Assembly (NCBI GenBank): GCA_031280885.1
Contig: JAITGD010000018.1
Coordinates: 1 to 38,347 of the forward strand
From: Prevotellaceae bacterium
GTDB taxonomy: Bacteria; Bacteroidota; Bacteroidia; Bacteroidales; UBA932
Reading direction: 5' to 3'
DNA: 38,347 bases
The notes beneath the pieces were generated by a model. That model was not told where the DNA came from and ran no database searches. It worked only from the letters and a program-made list of their open reading frames with translations. The position numbers and the translations under genes were made by a program. This document shows, piece after piece, positions 17,399 to 25,080 of this stretch. The first letter of the stretch is position 1. Each line of letters begins with the position of its first letter.

Positions 17399-18099
17399 CA
17401 GTATATTTTTGTACTATGACTTTTCATCTGTTCATCAAGTTGTCGTGCTTGGCCTTTTGTTAGTTGGTCGAGCAGCTTCCAGAATCCGGCGCCGTGGTTT
17501 TTATGCACAGTGTGGCAAAGTTCGTGCAGGATTACATAGTCGATCAATTCGTCAGGCAGGTGCATAAGATGCAGGCTCAGCACTATTTTGTTGTCTGCCG
17601 AGCAGTTTCCCCAGAAGGATCTTGTGTTTTTGATAGCAAGTTCTCTAAATTGGAGTTTATGTTCGGCGGCGAGTTGTTTCATTTGTTTAGGCAAGTACTC
17701 GTAAGCTTCGATTTTCCAGGCATGTTCCATTGCTTTTCGTATAGTGTCCTGCACCCTTTCGTCGCGAATATCGCAATCGTTCGGATAAGCTATTTCGATA
17801 AACTGTGTAGTAACGTTCAGTCGTATATTTGCGCGATTTTCGGGGATAAGTCGTAGAGTTCGGAATTTTGTTCGATACTCTTGATCGGCAGTAAAGACGG
17901 TTTTATTGTCTTTGATAGCCATCATTTTATTTCTTGCCTTCCGAATCCATTCGGCTTTTTCGGCGACAAAGTTTTTAGCCTCTTCCATTGTGATATTGAG
18001 AGGCATCGACACAATAACTTCTCCCGAATGTTTAACTCGGATGTTTATTCTTCGCGCTCGTTCCGAATATCTGTATTCCGGCTGATAATCGTCAATCAT
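17398..18099 (-). CDS. YgjP-like (DUF45) M48-type metallopeptidase
   Basis: The 233-residue protein belongs to the YgjP/DUF45 family of putative zinc metalloproteases. The signature HELCHTVHKNHGAGFWKLL near residues 187-205 gives HExxH plus the downstream His and the FW pair. An upstream segment, AIKNTRSFWGNCSADNKIVLSLHLMHLP, is also characteristic of the family. Substrates are unknown; some relatives sit with restriction systems, but that is not the case here. A TACTTTTG motif at 18106-18113 ends 6 nt before the ATG, so the mRNA is probably leaderless. Confidence 0.9.
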   Translation of the reverse strand: MIDDYQPEYRYSERARRINIRVKHSGEVIVSMPLNITMEEAKNFVAEKAEWIRKARNKMMAIKDNKTVFTADQEYRTKFRTLRLIPENRANIRLNVTTQFIEIAYPNDCDIRDERVQDTIRKAMEHAWKIEAYEYLPKQMKQLAAEHKLQFRELAIKNTRSFWGNCSADNKIVLSLHLMHLPDELIDYVILHELCHTVHKNHGAGFWKLLDQLTKGQARQLDEQMKSHSTKIY

Positions 18100-18105
18100 A
18101 ATCTA

Positions 18106-18113
18106 CAAAAGTA
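18106..18113 (-). promoter_or_regulatory. -7 element TACTTTTG of the YgjP-like gene, probably leaderless
   Basis: Perfect motif on the minus strand ending 6 nt before the ATG (18099), the same spacing as in front of pepP. The heptamer array begins immediately upstream of it. Confidence 0.55.
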
Positions 18114-18145
18114 ATTCATAATTCATAATTCATAATTCATAATTT
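18114..18145. repeat. ATTCATA heptamer array, four copies
   Basis: Four ATTCATA units lie directly upstream of the YgjP-like promoter. They are followed by a CTGCGTAG module (18154-18161) and TCTTGGCTCTTGGTTCTTGC. Confidence 0.85.
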
Positions 18146-18206
18146 TTAATTGACTGCGTAGCTGTCTTGGCTCTTGGTTCTTGCAATCCTGATTCTTAAT
18201 TTCAAT

Positions 18207-18214
18207 TATCTTTG
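18207..18214 (+). promoter_or_regulatory. hicAB -7 element TATCTTTG
   Basis: Perfect TAnnTTTG motif ending 16 nt before the hicA ATG at 18231. Confidence 0.6.
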
Positions 18215-18230
18215 TGCAAATTTTTGATGA

Positions 18231-18482
18231 ATGAGTACAAAGGATAAATTGATTGCCCGCTTTAAAAAACATCCAAAGGACTTTACTTTTGATGAATTAG
18301 TAAAATTGTTACGGCATCTTGGTTATTCCATTAACAACAAAGGTAAAACCTCGGGGTCGAGAGTTGAGTTCGAAAGCTCAGATGATTCTTTTGTGATTCA
18401 TAAACCACATCCTGACAATACAATGAAAGAATACCAAATGAAATTGATTTTAAAATATCTAAAACATCACAATAAGTTATAA
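18231..18482 (+). CDS. hicA: HicA family mRNA-interferase toxin
   Basis: HicA toxins are small double-stranded-RNA-binding-fold ribonucleases that cleave mRNA when the antitoxin is lost. The 83-residue protein has the family shape. An N-terminal helix (FDELVKLLRHLGY) precedes a GKTSGSRVEF strand, which matches the usual GSH-x-x-F motif but has Arg in place of the catalytic His. IHKPHP and a final helix follow. The Arg variant seems to belong to a Bacteroidota subgroup, so activity should not be assumed or excluded. It lies 4 bp upstream of hicB, the normal toxin-first order. Confidence 0.88.
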   Translation: MSTKDKLIARFKKHPKDFTFDELVKLLRHLGYSINNKGKTSGSRVEFESSDDSFVIHKPHPDNTMKEYQMKLILKYLKHHNKL

Positions 18483-18486
18483 AACA

Positions 18487-18843
18487 ATGAATAGATTAGA
18501 ATACAAAGGTTATATCGGCAGTATCGAATACAGCGCAGCAGATAATTGTTTGTACGGCGAAGTTCTGGGTATGCCAAAGGATTTAATTAGTTACGAAGGC
18601 AATACAGCGTCGGAACTATATGAAGATTTTAAGGGCGCTATCGATGATTATTTAGCAATGTGTAAACACAGTGGCAGAAAACCCAGTAAATCGTATAGTG
18701 GCATTTTAAACATACGGATTTCTTCGGAAATCCACCGTCGTCTTGCGATGATAGCAGAAGAAAATCATACCACTATCGACGCCATTGTTCGCAACTCAAT
18801 AGAAAAACAACTCGGACATACTCAAGAGATAAGCCTCTTATAA
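18487..18843 (+). CDS. hicB: HicB family antitoxin
   Basis: The 118-residue antitoxin has a partially degraded RNase H-like N-terminal domain (LEYKGYIGSIEYSAADNCLYGEV, about 4-65) that caps the toxin. A C-terminal ribbon-helix-helix DNA-binding segment (GILNIRISSEIHRRLAMIAEE, about 75-110) probably represses the hicAB promoter. It is 4 bp behind hicA. Its stop codon is followed within a few bases by an octamer array. Confidence 0.92.
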   Translation: MNRLEYKGYIGSIEYSAADNCLYGEVLGMPKDLISYEGNTASELYEDFKGAIDDYLAMCKHSGRKPSKSYSGILNIRISSEIHRRLAMIAEENHTTIDAIVRNSIEKQLGHTQEISLL

Positions 18844-18890
18844 ATCGTCCAATCGTCCAAAAGTCCAATCGTCCAAAAGTCCAAAAGTCA
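18844..18890. repeat. GTCCAA/AGTCCAAA array between convergent genes
   Basis: Five or six units, alternately CGTCCAAT-like and AGTCCAAA, fill the whole gap between hicB and the AI-2E permease gene. They include the permease stop codon (TGA on the minus strand, 18888-18890). Confidence 0.85.
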
Positions 18891-19988
18891 AAGATTCTCC
18901 GTCAGTTTCTGCACCACTCTGAATCGGTTAAAGAACTCTTTAGCGAAGACTCTCAGAACGGTATATGCTGGTATTGCGAGCAACATACCTCCGATTCCGG
19001 CGAGGCTTCCGGCGAGGAGAATCAGCAGAAATATTTCGAGAGGATGCGCCTTGACGCTGTTTGCAAAGATGTATGGTTGGAAGAAAATATCGTCGAGAAT
19101 TTTCATTGTGGCGAACACAATCAGCATCCGTATCACTAAACCGCCGATTTCGCCCGAATCGAACATATCGACATTTGCTGCCGCGCCTATCACTATTCCG
19201 ATGCCGGCGGCAATCAACGGTCCGACATAAGGAATGACGTTCAATATTCCGGCAATCAGTCCTATAATCAAAGCTGTTTTGAGGCCAAGTCCGGCCACGA
19301 AAGTATGTCCTACGGTAAGCACAGTCATTACGCACAACATATCGATTATCACTCCGATAAAATATCGAGCCAGCAGGCGTGTAGCCGACGACCAGGCATG
19401 TCGTATGCCCGATTCATATCGAGCTGGAAAAAGAATCACCATTCCATCGATAAAAAGGCTTTCTTCCTTCATAAAAAAGAAGGTAATAAAAGATATTGAG
19501 AACACTGCAACCGCAAGCGATACTACCAGATTGGTTATCGATCCGAAGGAATCGCTTAGCAGAGTGCTGTTAAGCGCTGTGGAAATTTTCCCCGAAAAGA
19601 AATCATTAAAAGAAAACTCCGCTCCGCGAAATGTGGTATTGATAAATCCCTCGAAACGGTTGAGAGGCGTTGTCAATGAGTTCACCACTTCGTTAAGATC
19701 CACCGAAGCCAGCTGCTGCGCTTGCCCAAAAACAAGGGGAATAAACAAAGCGAAGAAGGCATAGAAAGCTGTCCACACAGTAATTAGCCCTATTGATGCG
19801 CAGGTCCACGAGGGCAAGCGACGTCCTCTGACGGTGGCTTTCTTCAGCACAGCGATAAGCGGCTTGCACATCAGAGCCAACACCGCAGAAATTAGCAAAT
19901 AAGCGACTATCTTGCTGAAATACCAGGTCAAAAACGCTACCGCAGCAACGATTATGCCTATAATTACGTAGTTTACTATCCGGTTCAT
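18888..19988 (-). CDS. AI-2E family (PerM/TqsA-like) permease
   Basis: The 366-residue membrane protein has about eight transmembrane helices in the UPF0118/AI-2E exporter-family pattern. Hydrophobic segments lie at the N-terminus, with a charged extramembrane middle (about 75-150). Helical pairs follow, including the conserved GILNVIPYVGPLI motif at about residues 247-259. Members include AI-2 exporters and Na+/H+ antiporters, so the substrate cannot be inferred. Its ATG overlaps the murG stop by 4 bp (ATGA), so the two genes should be translationally coupled. Confidence 0.92.
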   Translation of the reverse strand: MNRIVNYVIIGIIVAAVAFLTWYFSKIVAYLLISAVLALMCKPLIAVLKKATVRGRRLPSWTCASIGLITVWTAFYAFFALFIPLVFGQAQQLASVDLNEVVNSLTTPLNRFEGFINTTFRGAEFSFNDFFSGKISTALNSTLLSDSFGSITNLVVSLAVAVFSISFITFFFMKEESLFIDGMVILFPARYESGIRHAWSSATRLLARYFIGVIIDMLCVMTVLTVGHTFVAGLGLKTALIIGLIAGILNVIPYVGPLIAAGIGIVIGAAANVDMFDSGEIGGLVIRMLIVFATMKILDDIFFQPYIFANSVKAHPLEIFLLILLAGSLAGIGGMLLAIPAYTVLRVFAKEFFNRFRVVQKLTENL

Positions 19989-21079
19989 GGTTTCGATGCG
20001 AGTTTGATTATTTCTCTTGCGATTGTTGTGGCAGCGGCGGGTTTTGCGTATTTAATGATATTTTTGCTCAGCGTTTTTTTGGCGACTTTGTCGTTCAGCA
20101 GTTTCAGAGCTTCCGGCACTAATTGATTGCGCGCCTTGTTGTCGGCCACCATCATTGCGGCGTTGCGGCGAGTCAGCGCTTCGGCGTTTTTTGTTTGATG
20201 ATCTTCGGCTACGTTTGGCGACGGCACGAGTATAGCCGGTTTTCCGACCAAGCAAAGTTCCGAAATAGTTCCTGCTCCGGCGCGCGACACGATGACGTCG
20301 GCCAGAGCAAAGGCATAATCCATGCGTTGGATAAAATCTCTCGCCTTTGCGTCGCCGTATTTTTTCGTTGCTTGTTGAGCGCGGTCGAAATAATGTCTTC
20401 CTGTTTGCCAGAGCAGTTGCACGCCGGCTTTTTCCACTTCGGATAGTCCATTTTCGACGCTTTCGTTGAGAGTTCTTGCGCCGAGGCTTCCTCCGACAAC
20501 CAGCAGAGTTTGTTTTCTTGGATCAAATCCAAAGAATTCGGCTGCTTCGCTGCGCAATTCGCCGACATTTTGCAGACCTCTGCGTACCGGATTTCCGGTG
20601 AGTATGATTCTATCGGCAGGAAAAAATCGTTCCATTCCCTCGTATGCGGTACAAATTACTGAGGCGCCTCGTCCGAGGATTTTGTTTGTAAGTCCGGCGT
20701 ATGAATTTTGTTCCTGAATCAGACTTGGTATTCCCATTCGTCGCGCCTTCCACAATACCGGAGCGCTGGCGTATCCCCCTACCCCAGCCACGACGTCGGG
20801 CTTAAACTGACGCAGTATTTTTCCTGCTCGATTCAGACTTTTCGCAAGTTTGAACGGCACGGAGAGGTTTTTCAGCGTTAATCGTCGTTGCAGCCCTGCC
20901 ACAGGAAGACCTTCGATACGATAACCGGCAGCCGGCACCTTTTCCATTTCCATTTTTCCTTCGGCTCCGACGAAAAGAATTTCGATTTTCGGTTCAATTT
21001 CGCGCAGTGCATCGGCAATTGCAATCGCCGGAAAGACATGTCCTCCCGTACCTCCACCGCTTATAATCACCCTGTGCAT
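19985..21079 (-). CDS. murG: Undecaprenyl-PP-MurNAc-pentapeptide GlcNAc transferase
   Basis: MurG converts lipid I to lipid II on the inner membrane face. The 364-residue GT28 protein shows the first glycine-rich loop in SGGGTGGHVFPAIAIAD (residues 7-23) and LIQEQNSYAGLTNKILG in the acceptor domain. The donor-side motifs are VVGGSLGARTLN and SRAGAGTISELCLVGKPAILVPSPNVAEDHQTKNA, holding the UDP-GlcNAc site. Neighbours are not mur/fts genes, so it is outside the usual dcw cluster. A TATCTTTG promoter lies at 21130-21137. The AI-2E permease gene overlaps its end. Confidence 0.97.
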   Translation of the reverse strand: MHRVIISGGGTGGHVFPAIAIADALREIEPKIEILFVGAEGKMEMEKVPAAGYRIEGLPVAGLQRRLTLKNLSVPFKLAKSLNRAGKILRQFKPDVVAGVGGYASAPVLWKARRMGIPSLIQEQNSYAGLTNKILGRGASVICTAYEGMERFFPADRIILTGNPVRRGLQNVGELRSEAAEFFGFDPRKQTLLVVGGSLGARTLNESVENGLSEVEKAGVQLLWQTGRHYFDRAQQATKKYGDAKARDFIQRMDYAFALADVIVSRAGAGTISELCLVGKPAILVPSPNVAEDHQTKNAEALTRRNAAMMVADNKARNQLVPEALKLLNDKVAKKTLSKNIIKYAKPAAATTIAREIIKLASKP

Positions 21080-21129
21080 AAATGTTTTATTTCTTTGTTT
21101 ATGAGTTTATATTCATACAAATCGTTGTC

Positions 21130-21137
21130 CAAAGATA
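21130..21137 (-). promoter_or_regulatory. murG -7 element TATCTTTG
   Basis: Perfect motif on the minus strand about 51 nt upstream of the murG ATG, immediately beside the heptamer array. Confidence 0.55.
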
Positions 21138-21144
21138 GTCTTTT

Positions 21145-21380
21145 TATGAATTATGAATTATGAATTATGAATTAGCAGTATGGTTTGATAGTCTTTTTGC
21201 ACACAGATTTTACGGATGCACACAGATCTTTTTTGAATGTAAGAAGCGTTCCGACGAGTGTAACTGACGTTTTTTTGTTTGATAAAATAGATCTGCGTGC
21301 ATCCGTAAAATCTGCGTCATCTGCATGCAAAACCACAATCAAACCATACTGCGTAGCTAATTCATAATTCATAATTCATA
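21145..21380. repeat. Long imperfect inverted repeat
   Basis: The left arm (21145-21229) and right arm (21289-21380) are imperfect reverse complements. In the same order from the outside each has heptamer repeats, TTAGC, CAGTATGGTTTGAT, a GATTTTACGGATGCAC core and AGATCT. Small insertions distinguish the arms. A partial single-arm copy occurs at 28041-28113. Confidence 0.8.
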
Positions 21381-21446
21381 ATTCATAATTCATAATTCAT
21401 AATTCATAATTCATAATTCATAATTCATAATTCATAATTCATAATT
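21360..21446. repeat. ATTCATA heptamer array, twelve copies
   Basis: Twelve perfect 7-bp units (21360-21443) plus ATT make this the longest such array in the window. It is bounded on both sides by CTGCGTAG modules (21349-21356 and 21449-21456). Confidence 0.95.
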
Positions 21447-21494
21447 GCCTGCGTAGCGTCTTGGTTCTTGAAATCCTGTGTCCATCTAAATTAG

Positions 21495-21502
21495 TAAATT
21501 TG
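21495..21502 (+). promoter_or_regulatory. tgt -7 element TAAATTTG
   Basis: Perfect TAnnTTTG motif ending 19 nt before the tgt ATG at 21522. Confidence 0.6.
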
Positions 21503-21521
21503 CGGCTTGTAATTTAGTGCG

Positions 21522-22652
21522 ATGAAATTTGAACATATTAAAAACGACATCAATACGCAGGCTCGTACCGGCAAAATAAGCACCGATCACGGCGAAATAC
21601 TGACGCCTGTGTTCATGCCGGTGGGAACTTGCGGCACAGTGAAGGGCGTTTTCCATCGCGATTTAAACAACGAGGTCGAAGCACAGATAATTCTCGGCAA
21701 CACGTATCATCTATATCTACGTCCGGGTCTTGCGACCATTGCCGAGGCCGGCGGATTGCATAAATTTGTGTCATGGAGCAAGCCTGTGCTGACGGATAGC
21801 GGCGGCTATCAAGTGTTTTCGCTGGCGGCAAACAGAAAACTATCCTCCGAAGGATGTACTTTTCGTTCGCATATCGATGGCTCGAAACATTTCTTTTCGC
21901 CCGAAAATGTGATAGATACACAACGCATAATCGGAGCCGACATCGTGATGGCTTTCGATGAATGTCCACCGGGGACTTCCGACTATAAATATGCCGAAAA
22001 GTCGCTCACACTCACTCAGCAATGGCTCGAACGCTGCATAGCTCGTTTCGATTGCACAGAAAGTCCTTACAAGCACTTGCAGAGCCTGTTTCCCATAGTT
22101 CAGGGTTGCGTATATTCCGAATTGCGCCGGCGGGCAGCCGAACACGCAGCCTCGCTCAATCGCGAAGGCTATGCGATAGGCGGATTGTCGGTAGGCGAAC
22201 CTGCGGAGGTCATGTACGAAATGATTGAGGTAGTGAACGAGATTTTGCCGCGCGATAAACCACGCTATCTCATGGGAGTAGGCACTCCGGTGAACATTCT
22301 GGAAGGAATAGCGCGAGGCGTCGATATGTTCGATTGCGTGATGCCCACCCGCAACGGTCGTAACGGTATGTTATTTACGTCGCAAGGCATTGTAAATATA
22401 CGCAATGCGAAATGGGCAAACGATTTTTCGGCCATCGATCCCGAAGGAAAAGCTTTTGTGGACAGCACGTACAGCAAAGCTTATTTGAGACATCTTTTTA
22501 TGGCTGGCGAAATGCTTGGAGCTGAGATAGCAAGCCTGCACAATCTGGCTTTTTATTGCAATCTGACGTCCGAAGCACGCAAGCGAATAAACGAGGGATC
22601 TTTTGGACAATGGAAAACGGAAATGGTGAAGAAACTTGGAGAAAGATTATAA
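21522..22652 (+). CDS. tgt: tRNA-guanine transglycosylase
   Basis: Tgt exchanges guanine-34 of GUN-anticodon tRNAs for a queuosine precursor. The 376-residue TIM-barrel protein has the substrate-pocket and nucleophile motifs: DSGGYQVFSLA (about 90-100), MAFDECPPGTSDY, GGLSVGEP and FDCVMPTRNGRNG. At the position where most bacterial enzymes have the zinc-binding CxCxxC, this one reads DPEGKAFVDSTYSKAYLRHL. The metal cysteines are therefore missing, as I recall for other Bacteroidota Tgt proteins. tpiA follows after 42 bp. Confidence 0.96.
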   Translation: MKFEHIKNDINTQARTGKISTDHGEILTPVFMPVGTCGTVKGVFHRDLNNEVEAQIILGNTYHLYLRPGLATIAEAGGLHKFVSWSKPVLTDSGGYQVFSLAANRKLSSEGCTFRSHIDGSKHFFSPENVIDTQRIIGADIVMAFDECPPGTSDYKYAEKSLTLTQQWLERCIARFDCTESPYKHLQSLFPIVQGCVYSELRRRAAEHAASLNREGYAIGGLSVGEPAEVMYEMIEVVNEILPRDKPRYLMGVGTPVNILEGIARGVDMFDCVMPTRNGRNGMLFTSQGIVNIRNAKWANDFSAIDPEGKAFVDSTYSKAYLRHLFMAGEMLGAEIASLHNLAFYCNLTSEARKRINEGSFGQWKTEMVKKLGERL

Positions 22653-22694
22653 ACAATTATTAATTTCAATAACAACAATAACAATTAATTAACA

Positions 22695-23450
22695 ATGTCA
22701 ATGAGAAAAAAAATCGTAGCAGGAAACTGGAAAATGAACACCTTAGTGTTCGAAGGCGAAAGTTTGGCGGCACAAGTTGTAGCCAAGTCTAACGAAGTGA
22801 GCGGAGTAAGTCTTGTTTTGGCTCCTCCTTTCACTCATTTGAGCAGCGTGGCCGCAGGCTTGAAAACATCCTCAGTAGCTTTATCGGCACAGAACTGTGC
22901 CACAGAAGATTCGGGCGCATATACCGGAGAAGTATCGGCGGCAATGCTTGCCTCTGTCGGCGTTCAATACTGCATACTCGGCCACTCGGAACGCCGCGAA
23001 TACTACGGCGAAACCGACGAAACACTGAACAAAAAACTGGCCGTATGCTTCAAAAATAACTTGATTCCAATCTTTTGCGTTGGCGAAAAATTAGACGAGC
23101 GCGAAAGTAATCGACATTTCGAGGTGGTGAAAGCGCAACTCGAAAACACGCTTTGCAAATTAAGCGAATCGGATTACGAAAAAGTGGTGGTAGCTTACGA
23201 GCCTGTGTGGGCTATCGGAACGGGCAAAACCGCAAGCCCTGAACAAGCTCAGGAAATGCACGCTTTTATACGTAAAACGCTCGCGGCCAAGTTCGGAGAT
23301 AAGGCCGAGGCAACTCCAATATTGTACGGAGGCAGTTGCAAACCATCCAACGCAAAAGATATTTTTTCAAAAAACGATGTTGATGGCGGCCTTATCGGAG
23401 GCGCTTCTCTGGTGGCGGACGATTTTATCGCCATCGCGAAATCGTTCTGA
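22695..23450 (+). CDS. tpiA: Triose-phosphate isomerase
   Basis: This glycolytic enzyme interconverts dihydroxyacetone phosphate and glyceraldehyde-3-phosphate. The 251-residue barrel has GNWKMN (residues 11-16, active-site Asn and Lys), ILGHSERR (catalytic His) and VVAYEPVWAIGTGK (catalytic Glu). The phosphate-binding YGGSCKPSNA and GGLIGGASL complete it. Two ATGs are possible at 22695 and 22701; the second gives the more usual MRKKIVAGNWK start. An AT-rich hairpin follows. Confidence 0.97.
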   Translation: MSMRKKIVAGNWKMNTLVFEGESLAAQVVAKSNEVSGVSLVLAPPFTHLSSVAAGLKTSSVALSAQNCATEDSGAYTGEVSAAMLASVGVQYCILGHSERREYYGETDETLNKKLAVCFKNNLIPIFCVGEKLDERESNRHFEVVKAQLENTLCKLSESDYEKVVVAYEPVWAIGTGKTASPEQAQEMHAFIRKTLAAKFGDKAEATPILYGGSCKPSNAKDIFSKNDVDGGLIGGASLVADDFIAIAKSF

Positions 23451-23471
23451 AAAAATATTAACATTTTTTCA
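23448..23471. terminator. AT-rich hairpin after tpiA
   Basis: TGAAAAAAT (23448-23456) and ATTTTTTCA (23463-23471) are perfect reverse complements around a 6-nt loop, overlapping the tpiA stop. It could be a weak terminator but lacks a GC stem. Confidence 0.4.
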
Positions 23472-23501
23472 CACTCGTTTTGCCTTATTAAGAAAAATAT
23501 A

Positions 23502-23509
23502 TATATTTG
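23502..23509 (+). promoter_or_regulatory. -7 element TATATTTG of the sensor-kinase operon
   Basis: Perfect TAnnTTTG motif ending 4 nt before an ATG at 23514. That ATG opens an 8-codon frame (MKFNYPDE) whose stop overlaps the kinase start at 23533. Confidence 0.55.
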
Positions 23510-23532
23510 CGCCATGAAATTTAACTATCCGG

Positions 23533-25056
23533 ATGAATAAACGGCAACGTAAGATACTGATTATTATCATCGTTATTACGTCCCTGGGTCTGATTGCGGC
23601 TCAGGGAATTTGGGTTTCGGGCGTTTACTCGAGCAAAAAAGAAGGCTTCAACGCCGTGGTGAACGAGGCTTTGAACGTGGCTGTAACTAAAATATGGCAA
23701 GAGGAGTATAAGGAATATACGTCGCAAATTATAGACGAGATTCCCGATAAACCTACAAGGCCGAAACGGGTTGATCCTGTTATGGTTGAAAAGCAAATAT
23801 CGCCGCAGGGTCTGAAGTATATAAGCCGTACGGAACGAATAATCGACAATGATGGCATCGATTCGATACGCAATATTCCGGGTTTTATGAACGATTCGGA
23901 TGTGGTTGATTTTATCGATTCTACTAAGTCTCAATCGCATGAAACAATAGCTCGACGATATTTCATCGAACAGGTCATCGAACGCATGGTTATAATGGAT
24001 GTTCCTATCGAACAGCGCGTTACTGTGATTCAGATAGACTCTCTGCTGCGAAGAGAACTCTCTTCGTCGGAACTTTTTCTTGGCTACGAACTTGCTGTGC
24101 GCGACAAGGCAGGAAATGTGCTGCTGAACTCCCCGAATTACAATCACATCGAAGGAAAATCGACTTACGAAAAACGCCTTTTCCCGAACGATCCCGATGC
24201 TTTTTCGGAGAAATACTATTTGAGCGTCTTTTTTCCCTCACGCAATGTGTATCTAATCAAGCAAATATCTCCATTTATAGTTATCGCGGTGATACTTGTG
24301 TCGATAATATTCTCCATATTTATATACACGCTGTGGGTCATCCTGAGACAGAAGAAGATATCGGAAATAAAAGGCGATTTTATAAGCAACATAACGCACG
24401 AATTGAAAACGCCTATCGCTACGATTTCCTTAGCCGCTCAGATGTTGGAAGATCCAAACGTCAGCATCGAGGTAAAAAATCCGGCCAGGCTGTCGAACAT
24501 GATCCGAGAACAAAGTAAACATTTGAGCTATCTGGTCGAAAAAGTTCTGCAAACTTCAGTCTTTGAACGTCAAAGTATTGTATTGAAATTACGACAAAAC
24601 AGCCTACATTCCATAATCACCGAAGCGGCAGATATAATGTCGCTGCAATTCAGAAACAAAAAAGCGAATTTGATTATGAATCTCGACGCCGACCACGATG
24701 CAGTAACGGTGGATAAACCGTATTTCTTGAATGTGATAACAAATCTTTTAGATAATGCTCTGAAATATAGTAGAACAAATCCCGAAGTGAGAATAAAAAC
24801 CGTAAACAAAGAAAACGGCATAATAGTTTCGGTAACCGACAATGGCATAGGAATAAGCCCCTCTAACCAGGCTCGATTGTTTGAACCATTTTTCAGAGTG
24901 CCAACAGGTAATGTGCACGATATAAAAGGTTTTGGGCTGGGGCTGAATTATGTAAAGAAAATAATGGATATGAGTAACGGCTCGGTAAGGCTGGAAAGCA
25001 AAGAAAACGTGGGAACTACCTTCTTTCTACAATTACCGACAATAAATATTAATTGA
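23533..25056 (+). CDS. Membrane sensor histidine kinase (RprX-like)
   Basis: The 507-residue kinase has an N-terminal transmembrane helix (about 9-29), a periplasmic sensor domain of about 215 residues with no family I recognise, and a second transmembrane helix (about 249-272). HisKA follows with ITHELKTP, where His289 is the phosphorylation site. The HATPase domain shows NLLDNALKYS (N box), VTDNGIGIS (G1), LFEPFF (F box) and GFGLGLNYV (G2). It resembles Bacteroides RprX in layout. The response regulator begins 24 bp later, so the two form a two-component pair. An 8-codon upstream frame overlaps its start. Confidence 0.93.
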   Translation: MNKRQRKILIIIIVITSLGLIAAQGIWVSGVYSSKKEGFNAVVNEALNVAVTKIWQEEYKEYTSQIIDEIPDKPTRPKRVDPVMVEKQISPQGLKYISRTERIIDNDGIDSIRNIPGFMNDSDVVDFIDSTKSQSHETIARRYFIEQVIERMVIMDVPIEQRVTVIQIDSLLRRELSSSELFLGYELAVRDKAGNVLLNSPNYNHIEGKSTYEKRLFPNDPDAFSEKYYLSVFFPSRNVYLIKQISPFIVIAVILVSIIFSIFIYTLWVILRQKKISEIKGDFISNITHELKTPIATISLAAQMLEDPNVSIEVKNPARLSNMIREQSKHLSYLVEKVLQTSVFERQSIVLKLRQNSLHSIITEAADIMSLQFRNKKANLIMNLDADHDAVTVDKPYFLNVITNLLDNALKYSRTNPEVRIKTVNKENGIIVSVTDNGIGISPSNQARLFEPFFRVPTGNVHDIKGFGLGLNYVKKIMDMSNGSVRLESKENVGTTFFLQLPTININ

Positions 25057-25080
25057 TTTATTTATTTATTTACTTGGATA

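Larger units (their letters stand above)
21080..21521. other. Intergenic region with large inverted repeat, divergent murG/tgt
   Basis: Gap of 442 bp. In order it has the murG promoter, four TATGAAT heptamers, an imperfect inverted repeat with a 59-bp loop, 12 ATTCATA heptamers, a CTGCGTAG module with GTCTTGGTTCTTG, and the tgt promoter. Small overlapping frames on both strands (about 60-66 codons) arise from the inverted repeat and are not called as genes. Confidence 0.65.

Noticed and set aside
21172-21372. Short frames of 66 and 60 codons on opposite strands, with similar products
   Set aside because: The similarity follows from the inverted repeat, which puts the same sequence on both strands. 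There is no promoter fit and no family.
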